Source: Mesostigma viride | Taxonomy: Eukaryota > Streptophyta > Mesostigmatophyceae > Mesostigmatales > Mesostigmataceae | Direction of reading: 5' to 3' | NCBI GenBank assembly: GCA_009746045.1 | Contig: RPFO01000065.1 | Location: 477,071-541,070, forward strand | Length of the DNA: 64,000 nt | Shown: positions 9,801 to 19,294 of the stretch, piece by piece | How the letters are laid out: every line of letters starts with the position of its first letter | How positions within the stretch are numbered: position 1 is the stretch's first letter | Notes under the pieces: model-generated | Told to the model about the DNA's origin: nothing | Databases searched by the model: none | Seen by the model: only the letters and a program-made list of their open reading frames with translations | Made by a program: the position numbers and the translations under genes

Positions 9801-12706
9801 GTGCTCGATCGCGTGCTCACCGTGGCGCAGGCCGAAGGGGTGGGTCATGGGTGATGGGGGAAGGGGTATGAAGTGCTCGCCGTGGCGCAGGCCGAAGGGG
9901 TGGGTCATGGGTGAGGGGGGAAGGAGCGTAAAGTCCTCACCGTGGCGCAGGCCGAATGGGTGGGTCATGGGTGAGGGGGGAAGGGGTGTGAAGTGCTCAC
10001 GGTGGCGCAGGCTGAAGAGGTGGGTACAGCCTAAAGAAATTTGCCATGCGCCTGCTGCCATGCACCTGCGTTTGTGATGCCTTCCCCTGTCTGCTTCTGG
10101 GGATTATCCCTGAACTGGTGTGGCACACGCGCAGGTCAGCTTCACCCAGGAGGGTCTCGAGGCCATCGTGTTCACCGCCGACGGTGACATGCGCCAGGCG
10201 CTCAACAACCTGCAGGCGACGCACGCCGGGTTTGGCCTCATCACGCCGGAGAACGTGTTCAAGGTGAGCGGCCCGATACATGGATGCTGCGGTCCGACCC
10301 CAGCATGGTCGGCTTCTTCCCGCCCCCCCCCTGTGGCTGTCATCATCACGTAGCTTATGCTGAAGGGCAGAGCTGTTCCGTAGTGCAAGACTGCCTAGCA
10401 GGTCAACTCCTGGGACCCATGGGTGGAGAATCGTAACGATATATGGGCTGCATGTCGCATGGTCAACTGTAATCGTGTCTTTGAGTGCCCTTGGTGAATG
10501 ATGTAGCTAGCTTGTTTGCTTGCTTCTGGCGTTGTAGCTTGTTTGTTTGCTTCTGGCGTTATAGCTTGTTTGTTTGCTTCTGGCGTTGTAGCTTGTTTGT
10601 CCGCTTCTGGCGTTGTAGCTTGTTTGTTTGCTTCTGGCGTTGTAGGTACCAGCCTCCAGGTACTAGCCTTCAGGTTGGTTCTCTGACCAAAGAGCCGTTG
10701 GCGATTCAAAGTTTGGCCCCCTTCCTCCAAGGGACCTTGAAGGGCAATTGAGGCCCAGGGTAGGCATGGGCGGTTAACTACAATGCTTTGGGCTGGCATC
10801 GGCAACCCTACATTACAATTCGTTCAAGTGGCCCACCGGAGCGGCTGTGCAATTTTTCCCAGTGAGCGCACTGCCAAGTGTACCTGTGGGCAAAGTTTTA
10901 GGTGCTCCGTCGCTTTAAGGTACTAAAAATTAGGCAACGGTACAAAATCAGCGAATTTCAGCGAATTTTCAGCCGACGAAAGGAAGTGACGCCAACTACC
11001 AAAAATTTTCCGTTACGAAATTTCAGTCAAACACTCGCGCAAAATGAAGTGACGGCAACTACCAAAACGTTTCCGTTACGAATTTTCATTCCCACACTCT
11101 GGCACAAAAGGAAGTGACGGCAACTACCAAAATGTTTCCGTTACGAATTTTCTGTCCCACACTTGGCGCAAATTTTAGTAGGGCTACACGCAAGCTACCT
11201 TTCAAAATTTTGCGCAAGTATGGAACGCATTTCATTCGTCCGGGAGAACGCTGCCCGCCAACTACCCCCGTTCAGAAATTTCCGTCGAAATTTACTTGAG
11301 ATTTGGAAATCTGAACGTGCGGTTGGAGTTTCGCGGGGAAACCGGAGTTGCCCAAGTAATCCACCAATGACGCGCTTCGAACACTTGCCCGCTAAAACCT
11401 AAGCAGCCGCTCCGGCTGGCCACTTAAACGAAACAAGATGCTATCTTGGACACGTGTGATGGCTGGACTATGTACCATCCGTGAAAGATGAAAACAGCCC
11501 TCGGACATGGCATCGAAAGATCATGACTCATGGCTTCCCCTTGGTGTGCCAAAACATCCGGTGGTGCCCACTCCCATTGTGCCACCTGGCAGGTGTGCGA
11601 CCAGCCGCACCCGCTCATCGTGGGCAACATGATCAAGGCCTGTCTCGCCTGCGAGGTGGATACCGCCTGCAAGGTGCTGCGCGACCTGTACGCGACGGGC
11701 TACTCCTCGCTGGACATCATCACCACACTCTTCCGCGTGGTCAAGGGCTACAACATGGCAGAATACCTCAAGCTCGAATACATCAGGGTGAGTGTAAAGT
11801 GTATACCACTGTGAATGCCTCAAGCTGAACTGCATAAGGATGAGTCCATCGAGTGCCTCACAACCAGGTTTCCAAGCTCAGCTACCTCAGGGTGAGCTAA
11901 TGTATATCCGCACCAGCAAGTTGTCCCCATCAACAGGTACACTTTGGTATCGTGAAGCCTAAAACCTATAACAATTACTTGGTACTTCTTGGTGGCCTTC
12001 AGGCACCTGGAAGTTGGGACCTAAGGCTTCCAAGAGCGTGTATGGTTGTTTTGTTGTGTATGGTTTGAGCCTTCATTCTGTGTATTTGCATGGAGTTGAA
12101 GGGGGGGCTTTTGTGCTTTGTGTGCATTTCGACTTGTGAGCTACTTTCCTGTGGTGCATGCTGCATCTGATGCCTTGGCGTGTGGCCCTGCAGCCGGTGT
12201 ACAAGCCGTGGTAACAACATGGTCGTTACTGTGCTTTCACCAGCGTACATGCGTTACAAAGGATAGCATTGTCACAGTAAGCATCATCAACAGTGTAATA
12301 TCCAATAGAATTCCAAGATATTAGGAATACCATGAAATACTATCCAACCCTAGGCATCAAACCCTTGCCACCGACCCGCATATCGTCATCGGTCCATGCT
12401 TCCTCTGTAGTCGCAAACCTACTCTTCCCCTTGTATTTCGTCCCCCATGTCGGTACTCTTGCCCATTGCGTTGACTTGCCTCCCGCCCCGCCCCATGCAA
12501 GGAGTCAAAAGCTGAGCACCCCTGGCTATCGCGGCTGCTTCTGTTTCTGCTGCCTCTGCCTTTGCTTTGGCTCGTTCTCTGCATTGCAGGAAATCGGCTT
12601 CACCCATGTGCGCATCAGCGATGGTGTGGGCTCTCTTCTGCAGATGTGCGGCATGGCTAGCCGGTTGTGCATCATAGCACAGAATGCGGCAGTGCCAAAG
12701 GCCTAA
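6890..12706 (+). CDS. RFC2: Replication factor C subunit 2 (clamp loader ATPase)
   Basis: Small subunit of the RFC complex, which uses ATP to load the PCNA sliding clamp at primer-template junctions in the nucleus. Seven exons: 6890-7102, 7980-8086, 8727-8828, 9644-9839, 10135-10263, 11593-11787, 12590-12706. All introns are GT-AG with consistent phase; the sum is 1,059 nt and 352 residues (human RFC2 has 354). Visible motifs: RFC box MPWVEKYRP (32-40), Walker [10 protein letters not shown] (72-80), Walker B LLDEAD (135-140), sensor-1 Asn in ALACN (168), and the arginine-finger SRC (179-181). The C-terminal collar matches the human RFC2 type (QMAGL-like region), which separates it from RFC3, RFC4 and RFC5. 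Residues 1-30 are a Gly/Ala/Ser-rich leader. Exon ends were chosen by eye; a duplicated donor region after exon 4 could permit alternative joins. Confidence 0.93.
7204..7360 (-). mobile_element. Diverged Penelope-like element 3' end in RFC2 intron 1
   Basis: Read on the minus strand, this matches the 3' terminus of the two Penelope-like copies at 20876 and 28090: ACCATGGTCC, CTGCGCTGGTTGTCT and the TTCATC-like stretch before it, with perhaps 20% divergence. It is an older copy than those in the island. Confidence 0.65.
8882..9115 (+). repeat. Diverged ~115-bp duplication in RFC2 intron 3
   Basis: TTGGACGAGG-C-CACAAGTGCGC occurs at about 8885 and 9002 with related downstream sequence. Both copies loosely resemble the 3' end of exon 3 (LLDEAD), so they might derive from it. 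Confidence 0.35.
9811..10024 (+). repeat. 60-bp tandem repeat over the exon 4 / intron 4 junction
   Basis: The phrase CGTGGCGCAGGCCGAAGGGG, with the donor GTGGGT after it, recurs exactly every 60 bp at 9821, 9881, 9941 and 10001 (the last two slightly changed). The first copy is used as the exon end (9839), since it joins in frame with exon 5. Each later copy keeps a GTGGGT donor. Confidence 0.9.
10507..10648. repeat. 27-bp tandem repeat in RFC2 intron 5
   Basis: About five units containing GCTTGTTTGTTTGCTTCTGG, slightly diverged. Confidence 0.9.
10979..11180. repeat. 66-bp tandem repeat in RFC2 intron 5
   Basis: Three units starting at about 10980, 11045 and 11111, each with GAAGTGACG-CAACTACCAAAA and TTTCCGTTACGAA. 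A decayed fourth follows near 11256. AT-richer than the flanking exons; origin unknown. Confidence 0.85.
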
Positions 12707-13090
12707 TCTCATGTACCGCAGAAGTGGATGGGCGGTGCCGGGCCTGACATCATGTTTGTGTCGATATCATCTGCATTACTTTATGACAGTAATTAATTCA
12801 TTAATGAATTGCGTCGCGTGAGCACAAATCCTCCATGAAACGGGTGGAATGGATTGCAATCGAATGGGTGGAATGCAATGCAATGGAATGGGTGGAATGC
12901 AATGCAATGGAATGGGTGGAATGCAATGCAATGGAATGGGTGGAATGCAACGGTGCCTATAACCTCTAGTTGTAGGTACGCTGTGGGCAGGTGATATTAA
13001 TAACAATAAAATAACAATAATAAAAATAAATAATCAATTAACACGTAACTGCGTCAGGCGAGCATAAGTCCTCTGGGAAATGAATATGAA
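12707..13090. repeat. 24-bp tandem repeat and two LINE tails
   Basis: From 12840 to 12955 a 24-bp unit rich in GGAATG and GCAATG repeats four to five times. On either side (about 12785-12830 and 13020-13080) are minus-strand tails of the type at 24945-24985 (GAGGACTTA-GCTC, then GACGCA and AATTAATT-like repeats). No gene is seen. Confidence 0.6.
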
Positions 13091-13430
13091 TTCATTGAAT
13101 TGAATTGTAACATAACTCCGTTGGGAGTATATGTAGCACATATCGATCCCTGAGAAGGGGTATATGGCTTATAATACACTCTGGGCTACTTCCTGCAGGG
13201 GTAGGGTGTAAACTACACCTGCTCTGGGTGCACAAAGTGCACTTGCACACCACTATGTATTCAGGCACCTACCTAAAGGCCCCGACATGCATAGGGGGGA
13301 AGATCATCATGGCTAGACAATGGCTAGAGCGTGGCATCTCAGCAGAGAGCAGCGCTCTCTCCGTGGGCACGAACAGCATAACTAAATAAAGCTAGGCATC
13401 ATCTGGAGTGTGGCACATCATAGGCACACA

Positions 13431-13543
13431 TTAAAAGATTAAAATTAAATTATAACATGCCTTCGTTGGGAGATCATGTAGCACATATTCCATGATGGAT
13501 GGGTGGGGTGGAGGAAGCCGCGTAATCGAACTAACCTAACTCT
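13431..13543 (-). mobile_element. RTE-like tail insertion I1
   Basis: A minus-strand 3' end of the type at 22560-22664, flanked by ATAGGCACACA at 13420-13430 and 13544-13554 (11-bp TSD). Confidence 0.8.
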
Positions 13544-13554
13544 ATAGGCACACA

Positions 13555-13718
13555 TTAAATTAAATTAAATTAAATTATAACATGCCTCCGTGGGGAGGTC
13601 ATGTAGCACATATTTCATGATGGATGGGGTGGAGGAAGCCGCGTGATCGAACTATCCTAACTCTATCTAGAAAATCCTAACTACACTACTCATCAAAACG
13701 CCTCCTCCGCTTGGGGGG
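13555..13718 (-). mobile_element. RTE-like tail insertion I2
   Basis: Same family as I1, including the C-terminal coding end and stop seen at 22480-22530. It is flanked by AGGCACACA at 13546-13554 and 13719-13727. It went into practically the same site as I1. Confidence 0.8.
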
Positions 13719-13740
13719 AGGCACACATGTACGTGACTAA

Positions 13741-13881
13741 TTAATCAATTAATTAGACTCGTGCTCCCGTTGGGGAGTCACGGAGCATTAATTAACCCCG
13801 ATGGATGGATGGATGGATGGGTGCAAACAGTCCTACCGGTCTAATCTATCTATCAGCTCCCTACAACATCTATCAGCATCC
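13741..13881 (-). mobile_element. RTE family-A tail insertion I3
   Basis: Minus-strand tail with GATGGATGG repeats, the stem-loop CTCCCCAACGGGAG (as read on the minus strand) and TTAATT repeats. Flanked by CGTGACTAA at 13732-13740 and 13882-13890. Confidence 0.8.
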
Positions 13882-13969
13882 CGTGACTAAATAATGCTCT
13901 AGAATCAGCTGGTATAGTGCCTGTAGTAGGCGTACATGTACAAGGCCACGGTCTATCTATTCTACACTA

Positions 13970-14520
13970 CTACTGCTGTATTCCCCTAAGCTGGGGTGTC
14001 TGTAGTCGCTGGGGCCGCGGGGGTCGCGTGCCAGGGCTAGCTTGTGGCTGACGTAGATGGCTGCCCCCTTCCAGTACACCGGCTTCCCCGCCGTGGTCTG
14101 CCGGATCGAGCTGGAGGTAGGTTGGCCATAGCTCCCGTCGCCGCTGTTGATGCGCCAGGGTCAAGTCGTCGAGTCTTCTCGCTTGCGGCGTCTGAGAAAA
14201 GAAGTCTTGTCCGCCGGTTTAATTCTTAAAGGTGAGTTAAGGAGCGGGGGCGCCCCTGCTTTACCCCGCGCGCGGGGAAGGCGGTGGGCGACCAGCTCTA
14301 TCTCACCATCAAGGCCCATGCGGACCAAGGATTTTTCTCTCAAACGCACGTGTAAGCTTCTCGGAATTCTCACCTTCCTCCATGTCTAAGTTCCTGACGA
14401 TGACGTTGAGGCTGCGCTTGTCGAGCTCGGCCTCCTCGCGCGGAGGTCAAGCGTCTGCCGCTGGAGCTGTGCTGCGACGCGGCGGAGCGGTCACTGGTGG
14501 AGGTGGTGTGCTGCTTAAGC
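13970..14520 (-). pseudogene. L1-ORF1p-like protein fragment (copy H)
   Basis: The minus strand encodes the same C-terminal domain as the plus-strand copy at 15007-15541: LTLAHQQRRRELWPTYLQL followed by a stop near 13980, and upstream an RRM-like stretch with KNFSLKR-like and LGILTF-like pieces. Reading frames are broken by small indels. The domain resembles the C-terminal RNA-binding domain of LINE-1 ORF1p. Confidence 0.6.
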
Positions 14521-14539
14521 GCTCTGCCGACGACCTCTG

Positions 14540-15541
14540 GGTCCCCTCCCCCTTGTTGACCGAATCCACCCTCCTCCACCACCTTCAAGAAGCCCTCGCG
14601 CAGCACGTGACTCCCCTCGCGGCAGATGTGGCAACCGTGGGCCAGCTGGCTGCCGAGAGTTAATTCCCGCCATCTCCACCGCCACCTCCACCCTCCTCAC
14701 CTCCGCCCCCCCCCCCCCCCCCCCGCCCGTCACCGACTTCATCACCGCCCAGCTCCGCGACATCGACAAGCGCCTAGCTCCAGGACAACGCCATCGCCAT
14801 CGAGTGCCTGCAAAACACCGCAGGCCTCACCGCCCAGGCGGTGAAGGACATTGCCGCCAAGCCAGCTAGCCCCCGCTGGCCCGGCTGGCGATGCTCCTCC
14901 CACCCAGACCCAGGCCTGGGCGGACACGCTCTAGCAACGTACACACCACGTACCTCCACCACCTCCGCCATCACAGCACATCTCAAGCAGCAGACGCTCG
15001 ACCTCCGTGAGGAGGCCGAGCTCGACAAGGCTGCCCAGCCTTAACGTCATCGTCAAGAACTTCGACCTGGTGGAAGGTGAGAATTCCGTGAAGCTTGCAC
15101 AGGCGTTTGAGAGAGAAATTCTTGGCCGCATGGGCCTCATTGGTGAGATGAAGCTGGAGGCCCTCTGCCTGCCCCACTCGCGGGGACCGGCACATAGGCG
15201 GGGGCCGGCACCTCCGCTTCTGCTCATCTTAATTGAGGACCCGGCGGACAAGATTTCGTTTCGTTTCTCAGACGCCGCAAGCGGCTCGAGAAGACTTGAG
15301 CGCTACACCCTGGATGATCGACGACTTGACCCTGGCGCAGCAACAACGGCGACGGGAGCTATGGCCGATCTACCTCCAGCTCGGCCGGCAGACCGCGGCG
15401 GGGAAGCCGGTGTACTGGAAGGGGGCGGCCATCTATGTCGGCCGCAAGCCCTGGCATCAGTGCAAGCGACCCCCGCTGCCCCAGCACCTCCGGCCAGACA
15501 ACCCCAGCTTAGGGGAATACAGCAGTAGTAGTGTAGAATAG
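14540..15541 (+). pseudogene. L1-ORF1p-like protein, frameshifted (copy B)
   Basis: Pieces in different frames add up to an ORF1p layout. There is a helical stretch (LLHHLQEALAQHV, 14565-14660), a Pro-rich low-complexity part with a poly-C run near 14710, a second helical stretch (QLRDIDKRL), an RRM-like part (15043-15290, with LNVIVKNFDLVEGENS and REILGRMGLIGEMKLEALC), then the C-terminal domain LTLAQQQRRRELWPIYLQL and GKPVYWKGAAIYV ending at 15541. The order coiled coil, RRM, CTD is that of LINE-1 ORF1p, an RNA chaperone. At least two frameshifts disable it. Confidence 0.65.
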
Positions 15542-15928
15542 TAAGGCCTAGTAGTCACCGTGGCCTTGTACATTCTGATTGGCCAGTTGTACATGTACGC
15601 CTATTACGGGCCCCATACCACCTGATGCCTTATAGCGTTATTTAGCCATGTACATGTGTGCCTATGATGTGCCACCCACGTACCAGATGATGGCCTAGCT
15701 TCATTTAGTTATGCTGTGCCCATGCAGAGAGCTACTCTCTGCTGAGAAGCCCTGCCCTAGCCATTGTTTAGCCATGATGACCTTCCACCCTATGTCCGCG
15801 CCTTAGGTGCTGGAATACATAGTGGTGCAGGTGAATGCTCTTCTCCCCGAAGCCAATGCATTATGGGTGGAGGTGCTGTCGAATGCCGGGTATGAATGCG
15901 CTGGTAGTTGGATCGTCATAGACTCAGC

Positions 15929-16934
15929 TCATTGCATTGCAAGTTTTAACGTGCGCACCCTCCCTGCAGATCCTTCTACGAGCGGCGGCACCCCAGCACG
16001 CCAACGCGTCGACGAGCTGATCGCCCTGTGCGCCGACAACAAGATCGCTGTTCTTGGAGTCCAGGAGCACCGACGCACCGTTGACCCTCAGCACGCGGTC
16101 AACGGTCTGCTGGTCGACGACCTGCGTGCAGGCTGGCGGTTCCACTATGGTGGCGGCGACGCGCCGGGCCAAGGTGGTGTGGGCCTCTTGTGCTCGCCGG
16201 CAGCATCAGAGCAGCTCCAGTCCATCGTGCTGCGGTCCCCGCGTGTGCTAGTGGCCACTTTTTCAGCCACTGAGGGCCATTCACACCACACGCTAACCGT
16301 TATCGTGGGATATGCACCACATGCGGGTCGAGCTCAGGCGGAACGTCAGGCCTTCTTCGACGCCCTCAAGGAGGAGGAGGCCAACATCCCAGCTCGGCAC
16401 TTCCTGGTTATGCTGCTCGACGCCAACGCCACGCTGCCAGTTGGCACTGGGGGCGCTCAGTATTCCCCAACCAACACGACAGCCAACGGTAACACGCCTT
16501 TATTTGCGAATCTGCTGGCAGAATCTGCGCTGGTTGCATGCAATGCTTCTTTCGCACGCCCCGCTGAGCAGCTGGCCACCTTTTTTGGGCCGTCGGATCG
16601 GGTGGTGTGCCTTGATTATGTCTGCGTACGTCGGGCTCAGCGCCCCTCAGTTGTCGATGCTCGCGTCCTGCAAGATTCTGTCAGCACGGTGGAATCTGAT
16701 CATCGTCTCGTGCTCGCTCGCATCAGATTGCGGTTTCCTGGGGTGAAACCGTCGCGACAGCTGGCACCTCAGCCAGATCTGAAAGTGCTCCGGATTGTGC
16801 TGAAGGATGCCGACAAGATGTCAGCAGAAGAGCAGGCCGCTATGTCGCACAGGGATGATTTCCTGGCCGTATTCGACGCCGGGGGCAGCCGACAGCAGTT
16901 ACACGCCATTCCGCCGCCGGGGATATTTCAGTGA
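15929..16934 (+). CDS. APE-type endonuclease domain of the RTE-like LINE
   Basis: About 335 residues. The start is lost: the frame is open upstream only because it reads through the Penelope fragment from 15807. APE/EEP endonuclease landmarks occur in order: SFNVRTL at the N-terminus, LGVQEHR (the catalytic Glu motif), a VGYAPHAG stretch, LLDANATLP (the D-x-N motif), and SDHRLV near 16697 (the terminal S-D-H). This enzyme nicks target DNA for target-primed reverse transcription. The frame stops at 16934, while the reverse transcriptase continues in another frame. That break is probably a disabling indel, though a programmed shift cannot be excluded. Confidence 0.85.
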
Positions 16935-19111
16935 TCCTCCGTGGTGTCGCCGCCAAGTATCGCCTGGCTGCCCGCACCCTCCCCACCTTGCCTCCGCGTC
17001 GGCAGCTTGCTGTCCACCGTCACGCACCGACAGTGGTCGCCGCCAGGCAGATGCTCCGCCGCAACAGAGATCCGATCGCCAAACCTGGGCTGCAAGCAGC
17101 TCTGAGGGCCGCCTACGAGCAGGCTGAGAAGGCAGATGCTCAGCAGATGGTCAAGGACCTGCGCAGCTGCCAGCAGAAGCACGACGGCAAGGGGGCCTGG
17201 TTCTGGTACAAGCGCCTCGGGCACCCGGACGGCCTCGGCCGGCCCCACCGCCACGACGTCCCCGGCGCCCCAGCCAAGCGGCTTCGTACCTGGGCCACGG
17301 CCACGGCCGAGGTCGTGGGGACAGCTGCGCCGCCCCCACCCCTGCTCCCAGCCGCCGCCGCCCGCCCGGCCGCCCTGGCCGGCCCCGCTGGGCCCCCTGC
17401 CCCGCCTAGGTCAGCGGCGGACTACCTAGTCCCCCCGCTGGTCGGCCCACTTGGCGACCCGTCTGACATGCCTCCTTTCACCTCTCGCGAGGTCACGGAG
17501 GCGGTCCAGCGCCTGCGTTATGACGCAGCCACCGGCTCTGACGAGATTCCGGCCGCAGTTGTAAAACTTGCAGCCGAATTCGAGGACACAGGTGTTATGC
17601 TGCTCTTCCGGGACATCTGCAACCGCCTTCTGCTGTCGTCGCAACCACCTCCAGCGGCCTGGCAACACAGTTTTCGCACGATGCTGTACAAGAACAAGGG
17701 GTCGCCTGCCGACCCCGGCAACTACAGAGGGGTGTGCATTCAAAGTGCCCCCCTCAAGCTTCTTATGCGGCTCATCCTGAACCGCCTGCGCACGGCCCTG
17801 GACGGTCACCTCAGCGAGACTCAGCACGGCTTCCGTTCAGGTCGCAACACAGTACAGGCGCTCTTCGCTACTCGCCGACTGGTGGAGGAACTGCAACGCC
17901 TTCAGCCTGGTGAGTCCCCTTTGCACCTTGTGCTGGTGGACTTCATCAAAGCCTTCGATTCGGTTTTCTGGCCTGCGCTTTGGGACATCCTCGAGTTGTT
18001 CCGGATCCCCCGCCCCCTGATTGCTGTCATCCGCAACCTGTATGAAGGGTCCACCACTTCGGTGCGCACTTCTTACGGGACCACGCCCCCATGCCCTTTA
18101 CAGAAGGGTGTGTGGCAGGGCTGCGTGCTGTCGCCCTACCTGTTCATTATTGTTGTCGAATACGTAATGATTCAGGCGCGCAAGCGATTTGCCCGCATCG
18201 TGGGCAGGGAACCAGGAGTGCAGGTTGCTAACAAATTCTGGCATGGCGGTGCGGACACGGAGATTCGGCTAGCAGACATCATTTACGCAGACGACACCAC
18301 CCTCTTCGAGGACACTGAGCACGTGCAGACATGGCTTGACTGCCTGGCTCTCGAGGCCCGTGCAGTGGGGCTTGAGGTCAGCAAGAAGACAGAGGCCCTG
18401 GCGGTTGGGCTCACCAACTCAGCGCCGCCCCTCTATCTCCTAGACGGCTCTCGAGTCCTGTATCGGGACCGCGTTAAGCTGCTGGGCAGCCTGCTCCCCA
18501 GCTGCGAGGTTGATGTGGACCATCGCATCTCCCTCGCCTGGCACGCTTTACGCCAGTACCGGGCCCTGTGGCGCAAGCCCCTGGGCAAGATCGAGAAACA
18601 GGACCTGTTCAAGGTCCTCGTCCTTCCTGTTCTCACGTATGGCGCCGAGACGTGGACCCTCACCGCCGACCTGGCCCGCAAGCTGGACGGCGCGGTCACC
18701 AGCATGCTGCGTTCCATTTTCAGAGTAGGATATGCTGCTCATGTCCGCAATGAGGACCTGTACCAGGGCATGCCCTATATCACCAGCACCATTAAGCAAC
18801 GCCGCCTGCAGCTTGTAGGGCACCTAGCTCGCACCAATCAGGTAGACACCTCACGTGGCCCCCCCGCAGGACTGCGACCAGCCCAGCCTGGCCGGCACCT
18901 CCTGACGTGGGCTGGGCCTAGTGATGTTAGACGCCGCAAGGCCCGCACCTTCCAGGAACAGCTAGTAGAGGACATGGGGGGCCTCGGCCTCTCCGTGATT
19001 TGGAAGAAGATGATGGACAAGGCCAAGTGGGCCCAGGTCATAGAGGACAATGAGCCCCCCCCAGTGGGGAAGCGCCCGCGCGTGCAATCCCGCGGGAGAC
19101 ACGCCAGATAG
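16931..19111 (+). CDS. Reverse transcriptase of the RTE-like LINE
   Basis: About 726 residues as read from 16931, where no ATG exists (GTG), consistent with it being the continuation of the endonuclease ORF. Order: Ala/Pro-rich linker (17320-17410), RT fingers (YKNKGSPADPGNYRG, QHGFRSGRNT), motif A (LVDFIKAFDSVFW), motif B (GVWQGCVLSPYLF), motif C (IIYADDT, near 18282-18297), then thumb and a C-terminal region with RLQLVGHLAR. The VDFIKAFDSV and GVWQGCVLSP variants fit RTE-clade enzymes. The frame is intact to the stop at 19109-19111, so the copy is young. Confidence 0.88.
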   Translation: MILRGVAAKYRLAARTLPTLPPRRQLAVHRHAPTVVAARQMLRRNRDPIAKPGLQAALRAAYEQAEKADAQQMVKDLRSCQQKHDGKGAWFWYKRLGHPDGLGRPHRHDVPGAPAKRLRTWATATAEVVGTAAPPPPLLPAAAARPAALAGPAGPPAPPRSAADYLVPPLVGPLGDPSDMPPFTSREVTEAVQRLRYDAATGSDEIPAAVVKLAAEFEDTGVMLLFRDICNRLLLSSQPPPAAWQHSFRTMLYKNKGSPADPGNYRGVCIQSAPLKLLMRLILNRLRTALDGHLSETQHGFRSGRNTVQALFATRRLVEELQRLQPGESPLHLVLVDFIKAFDSVFWPALWDILELFRIPRPLIAVIRNLYEGSTTSVRTSYGTTPPCPLQKGVWQGCVLSPYLFIIVVEYVMIQARKRFARIVGREPGVQVANKFWHGGADTEIRLADIIYADDTTLFEDTEHVQTWLDCLALEARAVGLEVSKKTEALAVGLTNSAPPLYLLDGSRVLYRDRVKLLGSLLPSCEVDVDHRISLAWHALRQYRALWRKPLGKIEKQDLFKVLVLPVLTYGAETWTLTADLARKLDGAVTSMLRSIFRVGYAAHVRNEDLYQGMPYITSTIKQRRLQLVGHLARTNQVDTSRGPPAGLRPAQPGRHLLTWAGPSDVRRRKARTFQEQLVEDMGGLGLSVIWKKMMDKAKWAQVIEDNEPPPVGKRPRVQSRGRHAR

Positions 19112-19294
19112 CTCGGACCCCTCGGGCAGCGTGCGGCTGCCTAGATAGATGTTGTAGTTAGAATGCTGTTAGATAGATGTAGTATGTAGCCAATGTAGAT
19201 AGATTAGACCGGTAGGAATGTTTGCACCCATCCATCCATCCATCGGGGTTAATGCTCCGTGACTCCCCAACGGGAATTAATTAATAGACTCAGC

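Larger units (their letters stand above)
13090..14520 (-). mobile_element. ORF1-only LINE, copy H, with three nested tails
   Basis: On the minus strand, an ORF1 fragment (14520-13970) is followed by a 3' UTR like those of the copies at 15545-15833 and 42437-42790, ending with the stem-loop ACTCCCAACGGAGT near 13115 and an AATTCAATT tail. No reverse transcriptase lies between ORF1 and the tail. Three other insertions interrupt the 3' UTR (13431-13543, 13555-13718, 13741-13881). The 5' boundary at about 14520 is where the copy meets a plus-strand copy head to head. Confidence 0.7.
13970..15545. repeat. Head-to-head inverted repeat of ORF1 copies
   Basis: 13970-14520 and 14940-15545 are inverted copies of about 570 bp, separated by about 420 bp of the N-terminal part of copy B. 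The shared part continues through the stop codon and into the 3' UTR. Confidence 0.75.
15929..19283 (+). mobile_element. RTE-like LINE (family A), nested in the Penelope-like element
   Basis: Flanked by ATAGACTCAGC at 15918-15928 and 19284-19294 (11-bp TSD). The empty site is present at 26508-26518 in Penelope copy 2, which proves the insertion. It carries an APE endonuclease, a reverse transcriptase, a 170-bp 3' UTR with CATC repeats, the stem-loop motif ACTCCCCAACGGGA and a TTAATTAAT tail. A microsatellite-like tail rather than poly(A) fits the RTE clade. Confidence 0.9.
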
